This document shows positions 55,649-63,858 of a stretch of 64,000 nucleotides of DNA, piece by piece. A program made the translations under genes and the position numbers. The notes below the pieces were generated by a model that ran no database searches, had not been told where the DNA came from, and saw nothing but the letters and a program-made list of their open reading frames with translations. The DNA lies in the NCBI RefSeq assembly GCF_014385435.1, contig NZ_JACSUD010000001.1:1-64000 (forward strand), written 5' to 3'. How positions within the stretch are numbered: position 1 is the first letter of the stretch; every line of letters starts with the position of its first letter. The DNA is from Alloprevotella sp. Lung230 (GTDB lineage: Bacteria > Bacteroidota > Bacteroidia > Bacteroidales > Bacteroidaceae).

Positions 55649-56467
55649 CTATTCTTCGGATTCGTCACCAGCAATCTGCCGGTAGAAGTCTGCATAGGCT
55701 TCGGCGTTGGATTCTTCGGTCGCCTGCAAGGTCGGCACGCCGTGCTGCGCGGCATAGTCAGTGAGTTCTGTATGTCCGCCGGCTTGCACAAATCCGTCCG
55801 AGAAGTGGACGCCCAGTCGGCCCAGCGAGTCAGGGCGGGTGAAGTCTATCCCGGTCTCGGCAAGGAGTTGCGAAGTGGCTTCTCGGAAGGTCAAGCAGGC
55901 GGTGGCGTTGGCGGGAGGCGGCAACGTGGGCATCTCGTCGTGGGCAGAGAAAATCACTTTGACATTAGCAAAAGGTGGATCTCCGCGGAAAGCCGTCTTG
56001 ATGTAGAGCGGCACCACAGCCGACATCCAGCCCTGACAGTGGATAATGTCGGGCACCCAACGGAGCTTCTTCACCGTCTCCAAGACACCGCGTGCATAGA
56101 AGATGGCACGCTCCATGTTGTCGGCATATTCCTTACCCTCGTCATCCACCATCATCGCGCGCTTCAAGAAGAAGTCGTCGTTGTCGATGAAGTACACTTG
56201 CATACGGGCGGCTTGGATGGAAGCCACTTTGATAATGAGGGGGTGGTCGGTTTCATCGATGGCAATGTTCATTCCCGACAAGCGAATGACTTCGTGCAAT
56301 TGGTTGCGACGCTCGTTGATGTTGCCCCATTTCGGCATGAAAGTGCGAATTTCAAAGCCGCTCTCTTGAATGGCTTGGGGGATTTGACGCCCGGCAGTGG
56401 CCATTTTCGACTCGGGAACATACGGGAAAATTTCTTGGGTGATGAACAGGATTTTCTTGGCTTTCAT
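55649..56467 (-). CDS. Short glycogen/starch synthase-like protein (GT5 N-terminal domain only)
   Basis: A 272-residue protein with the N-terminal fold of GT5 glycogen synthases: MKAKKILFITQEIFPYVPESKMATAGRQIPQAI (residues 1-33, with Lys of the KxGGL-type site changed to KMATAG) and PDIIHCQGWMSAVVPLYIKTAF. It lacks the C-terminal GT-B half (normally about 200 residues more) that binds ADP-glucose. It may therefore not be catalytic. A very similar length is usual for this Bacteroidales gene next to DUF4270, so it is not a recent truncation. Confidence 0.85.
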   Translation of the reverse strand: MKAKKILFITQEIFPYVPESKMATAGRQIPQAIQESGFEIRTFMPKWGNINERRNQLHEVIRLSGMNIAIDETDHPLIIKVASIQAARMQVYFIDNDDFFLKRAMMVDDEGKEYADNMERAIFYARGVLETVKKLRWVPDIIHCQGWMSAVVPLYIKTAFRGDPPFANVKVIFSAHDEMPTLPPPANATACLTFREATSQLLAETGIDFTRPDSLGRLGVHFSDGFVQAGGHTELTDYAAQHGVPTLQATEESNAEAYADFYRQIAGDESEE

Positions 56468-56562
56468 TATTGAAGTAAATCAGCGTTTGCTGTATCTTGC
56501 TTTCTCTATGCCGAAAAGGATATGCAGCAGCCCTTTCGGCGCAGATACAATAAATTTTCGTG

Positions 56563-56570
56563 CAAAGTTA
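56563..56570 (-). promoter_or_regulatory. Promoter -7 box for the short GT5 unit
   Basis: TAACTTTG on the minus strand, about 95 bp before the start codon. No clear -33 element is seen. Confidence 0.5.
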
Positions 56571-56726
56571 CGAAAAAAAACGGCAACTTGTCTGCTTTTA
56601 AGTATCTTTTTGCCCCACAATGTCGGAACGACCCGGCATTTTTCGCTTCAAAGGCGGTGAGGGCGATGGATGCCGAGGATATCGTGGAAGTGCGTTCCGG
56701 TGGCGCACTGGTCGTAGATAAATTTC

Positions 56727-56814
56727 GTCCCTTCGGGAAGAGACAAACGTCCCTTCGGGAAGAAACGAATGTCTCCTCGCGAAGAGACGAACGTCCCCTC
56801 GCGAAGGGACGAAA
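56727..56814. repeat. Quadruple 22-bp near-palindromic array, GTCCCTTCGGGAAG family, copy 1
   Basis: Four 22-bp units begin at 56727, 56749, 56771 and 56793. Each is an 18-bp near-palindrome (for example GTCCCCTCGCGAAGGGAC) plus a 4-bp linker. In reverse complement, all four units match 63381-63468 in the same order, and the similarity runs into both flanks. It lies in the 650-bp divergent gap between the short GT5 and exporter genes; beyond it and two promoters I see nothing else in that gap. Confidence 0.92.
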
Positions 56815-57055
56815 ACTACAAAGGAGCGGGAAACGCCTACTTCCCACCCACAGATGAGGGCGACACTCCGCACGAAGTCGGGGAAACAGACGGTCTGTGC
56901 CGCCACGTCGGCCCTCTCGCGGAAAGCACAACCCGAAGGCCGAAAAGCACCGTCCGAAAGAAAGCGAGGCTCGTCGGCCCCTGCCACAAGGGCATCGGAA
57001 GACACTGTGCAGAGGATGGAAAAGGGCCGGCAGGCGTTGGGTTTTGCTCCGAGAG

Positions 57056-57087
57056 CTTGGCAAGGTCAAAAAAAAGTGGTACTTTTG
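57056..57087 (+). promoter_or_regulatory. Promoter for the ThrE-type exporter gene
   Basis: CTTG (57056-57059) and TACTTTTG (57080-57087) with a 20-bp spacer, 31 bp before the ATG. Confidence 0.72.
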
Positions 57088-57117
57088 TTCCATCGTCTTA
57101 AAAATTCCCTTTTCTGT

Positions 57118-58476
57118 ATGGCATCATCTCCCGAAACCCTCAACGAAAATGCACGCCGCGTGCACCGCAAGCTCACCATCCTGCTGCGCGCCGGCATGGT
57201 GCTGATGGAGAGTGCGGCCGACACCAACCGCATCGTCCGCAACATGAAGCGCATTGCCGCCTTCCTCGGGCTCGACGAGCGCTATCTGCACATCGATGTG
57301 CTCTACGGCACGCTCAAAGTCAATTACAGTGACGAGAGTCATTCGTTCAGCCGTTTTGTCCACTCCGACCGCTACACCATCAACATGAAAGCCCTTGCCG
57401 CGATGAGCCAACTCTCATGGCGCGCCATCCAGGAGGACTACACCATGTCGCGCTTTGAGCGGGTGGTCAACCGCATTGCACGCTCCCGCTCCGACTATCC
57501 CGCATGGCTCGTCACGCTGGGCGCTGCGATGGGTTGCGGGGGCTTTTGCGTGCTCTTCGGGGGCGACTGGCCCTCGTTCCTTCCGGCCATGGTGGCCGGT
57601 TGGGTGGGATTTTCGGTGCGGCGCGAGCTCTTGACACGCGGCTTCAACGTCTACATGGTCACCGCCCTCTCCGCCTTTCTGGCCACCCTGACGGTGTGGG
57701 GAATGATGCACCTGCTGCCGGAAGGATTTACCGACCACCCTTACCACCCCTTCCTCTCGTGCGCTCTCTTCCTCGTGCCCGGTGTGGCGCTCATCAACTT
57801 CCTCGACGACATGCTCGACAACTATTTGCTCATGGGGGTGGCGCGCTTCTCCAACGCCATGGTGCAGATTGCTTCGATGAGTTTCGGCATTGTGCTGGCC
57901 GTGAGTGTGTGCGGCGTCACCAACTTCTTGACCACACTGAGCATGGCGCCCGAAATCAGCTATTGGGAGGCCGCCATCGCCACCGGGATTTCGGCCATGG
58001 GCTTCGGCATGATTTTCAATGTGCCTCGGCGTTCGCTTCCGGCGGTTGCCCTGCTGGGCGTGTTGGCCATGTTCACACGCAACTTCATCGGATTCGAACT
58101 GGGACAGGGCTTGGTACTGGGATCGCTGGCCGGTGCTTCGCTCGTTTCCCTCATCGCGGTGCGCTTGGTGCAGCCCACGCGCAGCCCCAACCACGTGCTG
58201 AGCATTCCGAGCGTCATCCCGATGGTGCCGGGCATCTTGATGTATCGCGGCATTTTTGGTTTTGTGCGCATGGGCAACGAGGTAGAAGGTTTCCTGCGCT
58301 CCTTCGACTTTATGGTCAACGCCGCCCTCATCGTGCTGTGCATCTCCATCGGTGTGGCCATCCCCAACATCTTTGCCCGCCGCTGGATAGCCTCCACCCG
58401 CCGTGCCCACCTGAGCCGCCTCATCGAGGAACGCCGCAGCCGCGGCAAGTTTGTCGACCTTTCGGATTTCGACTGA
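57118..58476 (+). CDS. Threonine/serine exporter family protein (ThrE-like)
   Basis: A 452-residue fused ThrE protein. The N-terminal soluble region ending RRVHRKLTILLRAGMVLMESAADTNRIVRNMKRIAAFLGL (about residues 12-52) is the family signature. About ten membrane spans follow, in two halves: the first GCGGFCVLFGGDWPSFLPAMVAGWVGFSVRREL, the second PEISYWEAAIATGISAMGFGMIFNVPRRSLP and SIPSVIPMVPGILMYRGIFGFV. Family knowledge: export of threonine and serine. The start at 57118 matches the promoter; the open frame to 56854 contains the repeat-flank region. Confidence 0.92.
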   Translation: MASSPETLNENARRVHRKLTILLRAGMVLMESAADTNRIVRNMKRIAAFLGLDERYLHIDVLYGTLKVNYSDESHSFSRFVHSDRYTINMKALAAMSQLSWRAIQEDYTMSRFERVVNRIARSRSDYPAWLVTLGAAMGCGGFCVLFGGDWPSFLPAMVAGWVGFSVRRELLTRGFNVYMVTALSAFLATLTVWGMMHLLPEGFTDHPYHPFLSCALFLVPGVALINFLDDMLDNYLLMGVARFSNAMVQIASMSFGIVLAVSVCGVTNFLTTLSMAPEISYWEAAIATGISAMGFGMIFNVPRRSLPAVALLGVLAMFTRNFIGFELGQGLVLGSLAGASLVSLIAVRLVQPTRSPNHVLSIPSVIPMVPGILMYRGIFGFVRMGNEVEGFLRSFDFMVNAALIVLCISIGVAIPNIFARRWIASTRRAHLSRLIEERRSRGKFVDLSDFD

Positions 58477-58566
58477 CGGAGGCATAAACCCCTTGTAAAT
58501 ATATCGCAAACCTCTCATTGCGTCAAAAAGTAGCGCGCAAACGATACGTGACAACGTTTTTTTTCG

Positions 58567-58574
58567 TAATTTCG
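58567..58574 (+). promoter_or_regulatory. Possible promoter for pta-ackA
   Basis: TAATTTCG is one base from the TAnnTTTG box, 63 bp before pta. The -33 region has no clear match. Confidence 0.4.
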
Positions 58575-58637
58575 CAGTGGAAGCCTCAATCGGGCTTCCA
58601 GCATCGTTTCTTATTCTCAACTCCCTAAAATAGATTT

Positions 58638-59651
58638 ATGGCATTGATTGAACAACTCGTTGCAAAAGCAAAATCCAACAAGCAACGCATCGTTCTCCCC
58701 GAAGGCACGGAAGAACGCACTCTGAAAGCTGCCGACCGTGTCCTCGCCGAGGGCATTGCCGACCTCATCCTCTTGGGCGACCCCGAAGAAATCAAGGAGC
58801 TCGCCGCACAACACAACCTCCAACACATCGCCAAGGCCACCCTCATCGACCCACGCAACCACGCCAAGAAAGAAGAGTATGCCCAACTGCTGGCGCAGCT
58901 CCGCGCCAAGAAGGGCGTCACCATTGAGAGCGCACGCAGCATCGTGGAAAATCCCCTCTACCTGGGCAGTCTCATCATCAAGAGCGGCGATGCCGACGGA
59001 CAGTTGGCCGGTGCGCGCAACACCACGGGCGATGTGCTCCGCCCCGCCCTGCAAATCATCAAGACTCAGCCCGGCATCACTTGTGTGAGCGGAGCCATGA
59101 TTCTCATCACCCAAGCCCACGAATATGGGTCTGACGGTGTGGTGGTGATGGGCGATGTCGCCGTGACCCCCGTGCCCGATGCCAACCAACTGGCACAGAT
59201 TGCCGTGTGCTCGTCCGACACCGCACGTGCTGTGGCCGGTGTTGAACCTCGCGTGGCCATGCTCTCTTTCTCCACTTATGGCTCGGCCAAACACGAAGAT
59301 GTAGATAAAGTGGTGGAAGCCTTACACCTCGCCAAAGAGATGCGGCCCGAACTGATGATTGATGGTGAGTTGCAGGCCGATGCAGCGCTCGTGCCGAAGG
59401 TGGGCAAACTCAAAGCTCCCACCAGCCCCGTGGCCGGACAGGCCAATGTGCTCGTTGTACCCCGCTTGGAAGTGGGCAATATCGGTTACAAACTCGTGGA
59501 GCGCCTCGGCCACGCCGAAGCCATCGGCCCTATCCTCCAAGGCATCGCCCGCCCCGTCAACGACCTTTCGCGCGGCTGCTGCGTAGAGGACATCTACAAG
59601 ATGATTGCCATCACTGCCGTACAAGCCATTGCGGCCAAAGAACAAAACTAA
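58638..59651 (+). CDS. pta: Phosphate acetyltransferase
   Basis: A 337-residue Pta of the short type, without N-terminal DRTGG domain. It interconverts acetyl-CoA and acetyl phosphate. MALIEQLVAKAKSNKQRIVLPEGTEERTLKAADRVLAEGIADLILLG is the usual start, and the active-site segment SGAMILITQAHEYGSDGVVVMGDVAVTPVPDANQLAQIA and C-terminal GIARPVNDLSRGCCVEDIYKMIAITAVQA are conserved. It sits 19 bp upstream of ackA, giving the acetate-fermentation pair. Confidence 0.97.
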   Translation: MALIEQLVAKAKSNKQRIVLPEGTEERTLKAADRVLAEGIADLILLGDPEEIKELAAQHNLQHIAKATLIDPRNHAKKEEYAQLLAQLRAKKGVTIESARSIVENPLYLGSLIIKSGDADGQLAGARNTTGDVLRPALQIIKTQPGITCVSGAMILITQAHEYGSDGVVVMGDVAVTPVPDANQLAQIAVCSSDTARAVAGVEPRVAMLSFSTYGSAKHEDVDKVVEALHLAKEMRPELMIDGELQADAALVPKVGKLKAPTSPVAGQANVLVVPRLEVGNIGYKLVERLGHAEAIGPILQGIARPVNDLSRGCCVEDIYKMIAITAVQAIAAKEQN

Positions 59652-59670
59652 ACTCAACACTATTATCCCA

Positions 59671-60864
59671 ATGAAAATCCTCGTTATCAACTGCGGATCC
59701 AGCTCCATAAAATATAAACTCTACGAGATGGACGACAAGAGCGTTCTGGCCTCTGGCGGCATCGAACGCATCGGACAACAAGACGCTTTCTTAAAAGCAA
59801 CACTCAACGGCGAGAATCAAAAGATTGCCTTCGATTGCCCCACCCACACGGAGGGAATGAAGATGGTGTTCGACACGCTTACTCATTCCGAATACGGCGC
59901 CATCAAGAGCCTCGATGAGATTGCTGCCATCGGCCACCGCATTGTGGCGGGCGGTCGCTTCACCGAGAGCTGCCTTGTCGACGACAAAATGATGGAAGAA
60001 TGGGTGACCTATATGGACTTGGCTCCCGAACACAATCCCGGCCACCTCAAAGGCTACGAGGCAGTGAAACAAATGCTCCCCACGAAGCCCAACGTCTTTG
60101 TGTTCGACACCGCTTTCCATCAGACTATGCCCCGCAAGGCCTATATGTATGCCGTTCCCTACAAGTATTACGAAAACAACAACATCCGCCGCTGGGGCGC
60201 CCACGGCACGAGCCACCGCTTCGTCTCGAAGCGCGCTTGCGAAGTGCTCGGTGTGAAGCCCGAAGGACAGAAAATCATTGTTTGCCACGTGGGCAACGGT
60301 GCATCGGTATCAGCGATTGTCGACGGCAAATGCGTAGACACCTCTATGGGTCTCACTCCGTTGGAAGGATTGATGATGGGCACTCGTTCGGGCGACCTCG
60401 ATGCCTCCGTAGTACTCAGCATCATGGAAAGCGACAACCTCAGCCCCGCCGAAATGCGCTACCTCCTCAATAAGGAGTCGGGCGTGAAAGGCATTTCGGG
60501 CGTAGGCAGCGATATGCGCGACATTGAAAAGGCTGTGGCCGAAGGCAACGACCGCGCCATCCTCGCTCTTGAGATGTACAGCTACCGCATCAAGAAATAC
60601 ATCGGTGCTTATGCCGCAGCCATGGGCGGTCTCGACGCTGTGGTCTTCACTGCCGGTGTGGGCGAACACCAGTGGGACGTACGCTGGGAGGCTTGCGAAA
60701 GCCTTGAATTCCTCGGCCTGAAGATGGACTACGAGAAGAACAAGGCCAACTTCGGCGAAGAGGAAATCGTCTCTGCACCCGACAGCCGTGTAAAAGTGCT
60801 GGTCGTGCCCACCGACGAAGAACTGCTCATCGCCACCGATACGCTCGAACTCGTGACGCGATAA
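59671..60864 (+). CDS. ackA: Acetate kinase
   Basis: A 397-residue AckA, which forms ATP and acetate from acetyl phosphate and ADP. MKILVINCGSSSIKYKLYEMDD is the canonical N-terminus; VCHVGNGASVSAI (about residue 208), LEGLMMGTRSGDLDAS and DAVVFTAGVGEHQWDVR are the ASKHA-fold phosphate motifs. The frame is open back to 59605, but the start at 59671 is clearly right. It closes the pta-ackA operon. Confidence 0.98.
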   Translation: MKILVINCGSSSIKYKLYEMDDKSVLASGGIERIGQQDAFLKATLNGENQKIAFDCPTHTEGMKMVFDTLTHSEYGAIKSLDEIAAIGHRIVAGGRFTESCLVDDKMMEEWVTYMDLAPEHNPGHLKGYEAVKQMLPTKPNVFVFDTAFHQTMPRKAYMYAVPYKYYENNNIRRWGAHGTSHRFVSKRACEVLGVKPEGQKIIVCHVGNGASVSAIVDGKCVDTSMGLTPLEGLMMGTRSGDLDASVVLSIMESDNLSPAEMRYLLNKESGVKGISGVGSDMRDIEKAVAEGNDRAILALEMYSYRIKKYIGAYAAAMGGLDAVVFTAGVGEHQWDVRWEACESLEFLGLKMDYEKNKANFGEEEIVSAPDSRVKVLVVPTDEELLIATDTLELVTR

Positions 60865-60889
60865 GCGAAAGCTGAAACACCACCTTACG

Positions 60890-60929
60890 AAAAGAGGATG
60901 CACCACGCGATGGGTGCATCCTCTTTTTG
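60890..60929. terminator. Bidirectional terminator between ackA and the GH92 gene
   Basis: AAAAGAGGATGCACC (60890-60904) pairs with GGTGCATCCTCTTTT (60913-60927). A and T runs lie at both ends. Confidence 0.87.
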
Positions 60930-60969
60930 TTTTCCGTGATAACCACGAGAGAGAAGGAAAGGCGCGGCC

Positions 60970-63177
60970 CTACTTCCCGCCCATGACGAAGACGAGGCGG
61001 CCGCCGCGCACGATGTCGGCGTGTGAAATCGTGGGTTTCTTCCAGCGCTTGCCGTTGAGCCAAATCTCCTTGACGTAGAGATTGTCTTTCGACAGGTTGT
61101 GCGCTTCGATGACAAAGGTGCGGCCGCCGGGCAGGTGGAGCGTGACGGCAGGAAGTTGCGGCGCACCAAAGACGTACTGTCCGCTCACAGGGTCGACTGG
61201 ATAGAAGCCCATGGCCGAAAGCATGTACCACGCCGACATTTGCCCGCAATCGTCGTTGCCGCAAAGCCCCTCGGGTGTGGGGTGATACTGCGTGTCGCAA
61301 ATCTCACGCACCAACTCCTGCGTGCGCTCCGGCCGACCGGCCAGGGCGTAGAGATAGGCCACGTGGTGGGAAGGCTCGTTGCCGTGGGCATACTGTCCGA
61401 TGAGTCCCGTCACGTCAGGGAGGTTGACATCTTTGAGTTCGACCACAAAGAGACTGTCGAGCTTGTTGAGGAAGCGCTCACGGCCGCCCATCAAGCGGAT
61501 GAGGCCGGGCACATCGTGCTGCACGTGCCAAGTGTACTGCCAGGCGTTGCCCTCGGTGTAGTCGCCCGTGCCGCTCTCGGCGTGGCCGATGGCATCGGGG
61601 TGGAAAGGCGTGCGCCAGCGGCCTTGGCTGTCCTTGGGACGCATAAATCTGGTCGTGGGGTCGAAGAGGTGCTTGAAGTTGTCGGCGCGGGCAGCAAAGA
61701 ATTTCGCATCGCTCTTCTTGCCCAGTCGGCGGGCAAAGTCGGCCGCAGCATAATCGTCATAACAGAACTCTAAGGTTTGCGAAACACTTTCCAGCGGGAT
61801 GAGATCGTAGGGGTAGTAGCCGTAGCGGTTGTAGACCTCCCAATTCGATTTGGCAGGATGACTCTCCATGAGGGTCTTGCGCACCATGGCATAAGCCCTC
61901 TCGGCATCAAAACCCTTGATACCTTTGGCGTAGGCTTCGGCAATGACGCTCACGGCGTGGTTGCCAATCATCGTCTGCGTTTCTTTGCCCCACAGTGCCC
62001 AGATGGGGAGAAAACCTTGGTCCTCACCTTGCGCAATCATCGAGTTGACAAAAGCCCCCACCTTCTCGGGCGTCACCAGCGTGTAGAGCGGATGTGCCGC
62101 GCGATAGGTGTCCCAGAGCGAAAGAGTGGAATACATCTCCGTGCCGTCCACCGCCTTGACCTCCTCGCGACGGGTGTTGCGATAGCTGCCGTCGACGTCG
62201 GCGATGTTGTTGGGCTGGATGAGGGCGTGGTAGAACGAGGTGTAGAACATCTTCATCTGTTCCTCCGTGCCGGCGATGTCGATGCGGGAGAGATACTGTT
62301 CCCACGCCGCTTCGGCCGCTTCGGCCGTCTGATCAAACTGCTGCCAGCCGGGGAGTTCGGCCGCCAGATTGCGCCGAGCGCCCGCCACGCTGTGGGTCGA
62401 GAGGGCCACCTTCATCTCCAGCACCCCGGAGTCGGGAAAGTCCACCAGCAGGCGGCTGCCTTTGAATCCGGCGATGGGATTGAGCGAGGTGAAGCGCGTC
62501 ATCGGTTGCGAAAAACTAATGACAAAATAGACATCCTTGTCCACCCAAACCTCGCTGCGGATGTGTCCCGACAACGTCTGAGCATCGTCCCAGACAAACT
62601 CACACTCCTTGACGCGCTTGCGATAGCCCTCCCACGTCCAGGTGGGGCCGTGCTGCAAGTCGATGTAGACCGAGCGACGCGCACCGGGCTGAAACGTGTG
62701 TCGATAGTAGGCAACGTGGGGCGTGGCAGTGGCCTCCGTGCGCACCCCGGCATCGAGAAGTTCCACGGCGTAGTAGCCCGGGCGCGCTGTCTCCGTGCCC
62801 TTGCGACTGCCGAAGAGGTTCACCTTGTCGTTGCTTTGCGCCACGCCCGCCGTGTCGGCGATTTGGGCATACTGCCGCGAGACGGGCATGATGAGCAGGT
62901 CGCCCAGGTCGGTGCACCCCGTGCCGTTGAGGTGAGTCTGTGCGAAACCCCAGAAGCGGGCATCGCTGTGGATGTAGCCCGAGCAATACTTCCAGCCGGC
63001 CACGCCCGACGAGGGTCCGGGCTGCACGAGGCCGAAGGGGACAGTGGCGCCGGGAAAGGTGTGTCCCGTGGCGGCTGTGCCGATGAAGGGGTCGACGTGG
63101 CGCGTGTGCTTGTGGGCCGCGGCGGTGAGGGCAGCCCCCATCAGGAGCGCGGAGAGAAAGAAAGATTTGAGGATCAT
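60970..63177 (-). CDS. Glycoside hydrolase family 92 alpha-mannosidase
   Basis: A 735-residue exported GH92. The signal peptide MILKSFFLSALLMGAALTAAAH is followed by the family hallmark HVDPFIGTAATGHTFPGATVPFGLVQPGP (residues 27-55). Later conserved parts are WDTYRAAHPLYTLVTPEKVGAFVNSMIAQ, GNEPSHHVAYLY (about 600) and GNDDCGQMSAWYMLSAMGFYPVDPVSGQY (about 640). Family knowledge: calcium-dependent exo-acting alpha-mannosidases that trim N-glycan mannose. The start at 63177 is preferred to 63252. No SusC/D pair flanks it in the visible region. Confidence 0.95.
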   Translation of the reverse strand: MILKSFFLSALLMGAALTAAAHKHTRHVDPFIGTAATGHTFPGATVPFGLVQPGPSSGVAGWKYCSGYIHSDARFWGFAQTHLNGTGCTDLGDLLIMPVSRQYAQIADTAGVAQSNDKVNLFGSRKGTETARPGYYAVELLDAGVRTEATATPHVAYYRHTFQPGARRSVYIDLQHGPTWTWEGYRKRVKECEFVWDDAQTLSGHIRSEVWVDKDVYFVISFSQPMTRFTSLNPIAGFKGSRLLVDFPDSGVLEMKVALSTHSVAGARRNLAAELPGWQQFDQTAEAAEAAWEQYLSRIDIAGTEEQMKMFYTSFYHALIQPNNIADVDGSYRNTRREEVKAVDGTEMYSTLSLWDTYRAAHPLYTLVTPEKVGAFVNSMIAQGEDQGFLPIWALWGKETQTMIGNHAVSVIAEAYAKGIKGFDAERAYAMVRKTLMESHPAKSNWEVYNRYGYYPYDLIPLESVSQTLEFCYDDYAAADFARRLGKKSDAKFFAARADNFKHLFDPTTRFMRPKDSQGRWRTPFHPDAIGHAESGTGDYTEGNAWQYTWHVQHDVPGLIRLMGGRERFLNKLDSLFVVELKDVNLPDVTGLIGQYAHGNEPSHHVAYLYALAGRPERTQELVREICDTQYHPTPEGLCGNDDCGQMSAWYMLSAMGFYPVDPVSGQYVFGAPQLPAVTLHLPGGRTFVIEAHNLSKDNLYVKEIWLNGKRWKKPTISHADIVRGGRLVFVMGGK

Positions 63178-63207
63178 AAAAGAAAGAGGATTAGGTGTTT
63201 CTGCCCA

Positions 63208-63239
63208 CAAAGATACGACTAAATCGGGATACCTCCAAG
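63208..63239 (-). promoter_or_regulatory. Promoter for the GH92 gene
   Basis: On the minus strand, CTTG (63236-63239) and TATCTTTG (63208-63215) with a 20-bp spacer. Confidence 0.75.
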
Positions 63240-63380
63240 GCCGAGACACCATCCACCTGCATTTTTACGCAAGAAAAGCACACGCACAGCAGAACATTTT
63301 CATCGGAACTCCGAAACGCTGCGCGTTTTTCTCCACTCTCCGCACAAGAAGTAGTTTGTTTTCCGAGGCTCGCAGCATTC

Positions 63381-63468
63381 GTCCCTTCCCGATGGGACAT
63401 TCGTCTCTTCCCGAGGAAACATTCGTTTCTTCGCGAAGGGACGTTTGTCTCTTCCTGAAGGGACGAAA
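63381..63468. repeat. Quadruple 22-bp near-palindromic array, GTCCCTTCGGGAAG family, copy 2
   Basis: Units begin at 63381, 63403, 63425 and 63447. They match the reverse complement of the array at 56727-56814 unit by unit, with a similar flanking sequence on both sides. It lies between the GH92 promoter and MITE copy 2, inside a 680-bp gap. Confidence 0.92.
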
Positions 63469-63537
63469 ATTACCTGCGACTCGCGCGCCGGTGGAAGGCA
63501 CTCCGTTGCGCCGACCACTTTGCCCCCCTTTTTAGAT

Positions 63538-63731
63538 AAGTAGGTGTTCAAAATTAAACGTAGCTATCTTCATTGTAGGATGTTCTCTACTTTGATACCC
63601 TCTTTGTTTTCCTTTCCCGCCACCTCACCTTTGTTCATCCCTCGTGCAGCCTGCTACACTTCTTCTTCGCAAAGACGACCTGATGAAAAAATGAAACAAA
63701 TAGGGTATCAATTCATTTCGAGCACCTACTT
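63538..63731. mobile_element. MITE-like element, copy 2 (opposite orientation)
   Basis: A 194-bp segment bounded by AAGTAGGTGTTCA and GCACCTACTT. It is the reverse complement counterpart of 47400-47594. An extended end (ATAAGTAGGTG) flanked by TA on both sides suggests possible TA-target insertion. The plus-strand 63-codon ORF inside matches the minus-strand ORF of copy 1. Confidence 0.85.
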
Positions 63732-63785
63732 ATAAGCGACACTCCATCGTATAGCACCATTGCCGTCGGCAAAAGCCAGACCACC

Positions 63786-63817
63786 GTTGCCTATGCCGAG
63801 AATAATACGTAACTTTG
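63786..63817 (+). promoter_or_regulatory. Promoter for the TonB-receptor-like gene
   Basis: GTTG (63786-63789) and TAACTTTG (63810-63817), 20 bp apart, 41 bp before the ATG. Confidence 0.7.
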
Positions 63818-63858
63818 CAGCGTTTTTTTCATCCAACACCGCTAAACTCCTTCTTCTC

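Noticed and set aside
61777-63222. 481-codon open frame antisense to the GH92 gene.
   Set aside because: The GH92 motifs on the minus strand are unmistakable; the antisense frame is Val/Gly/Arg/His-rich shadow sequence.
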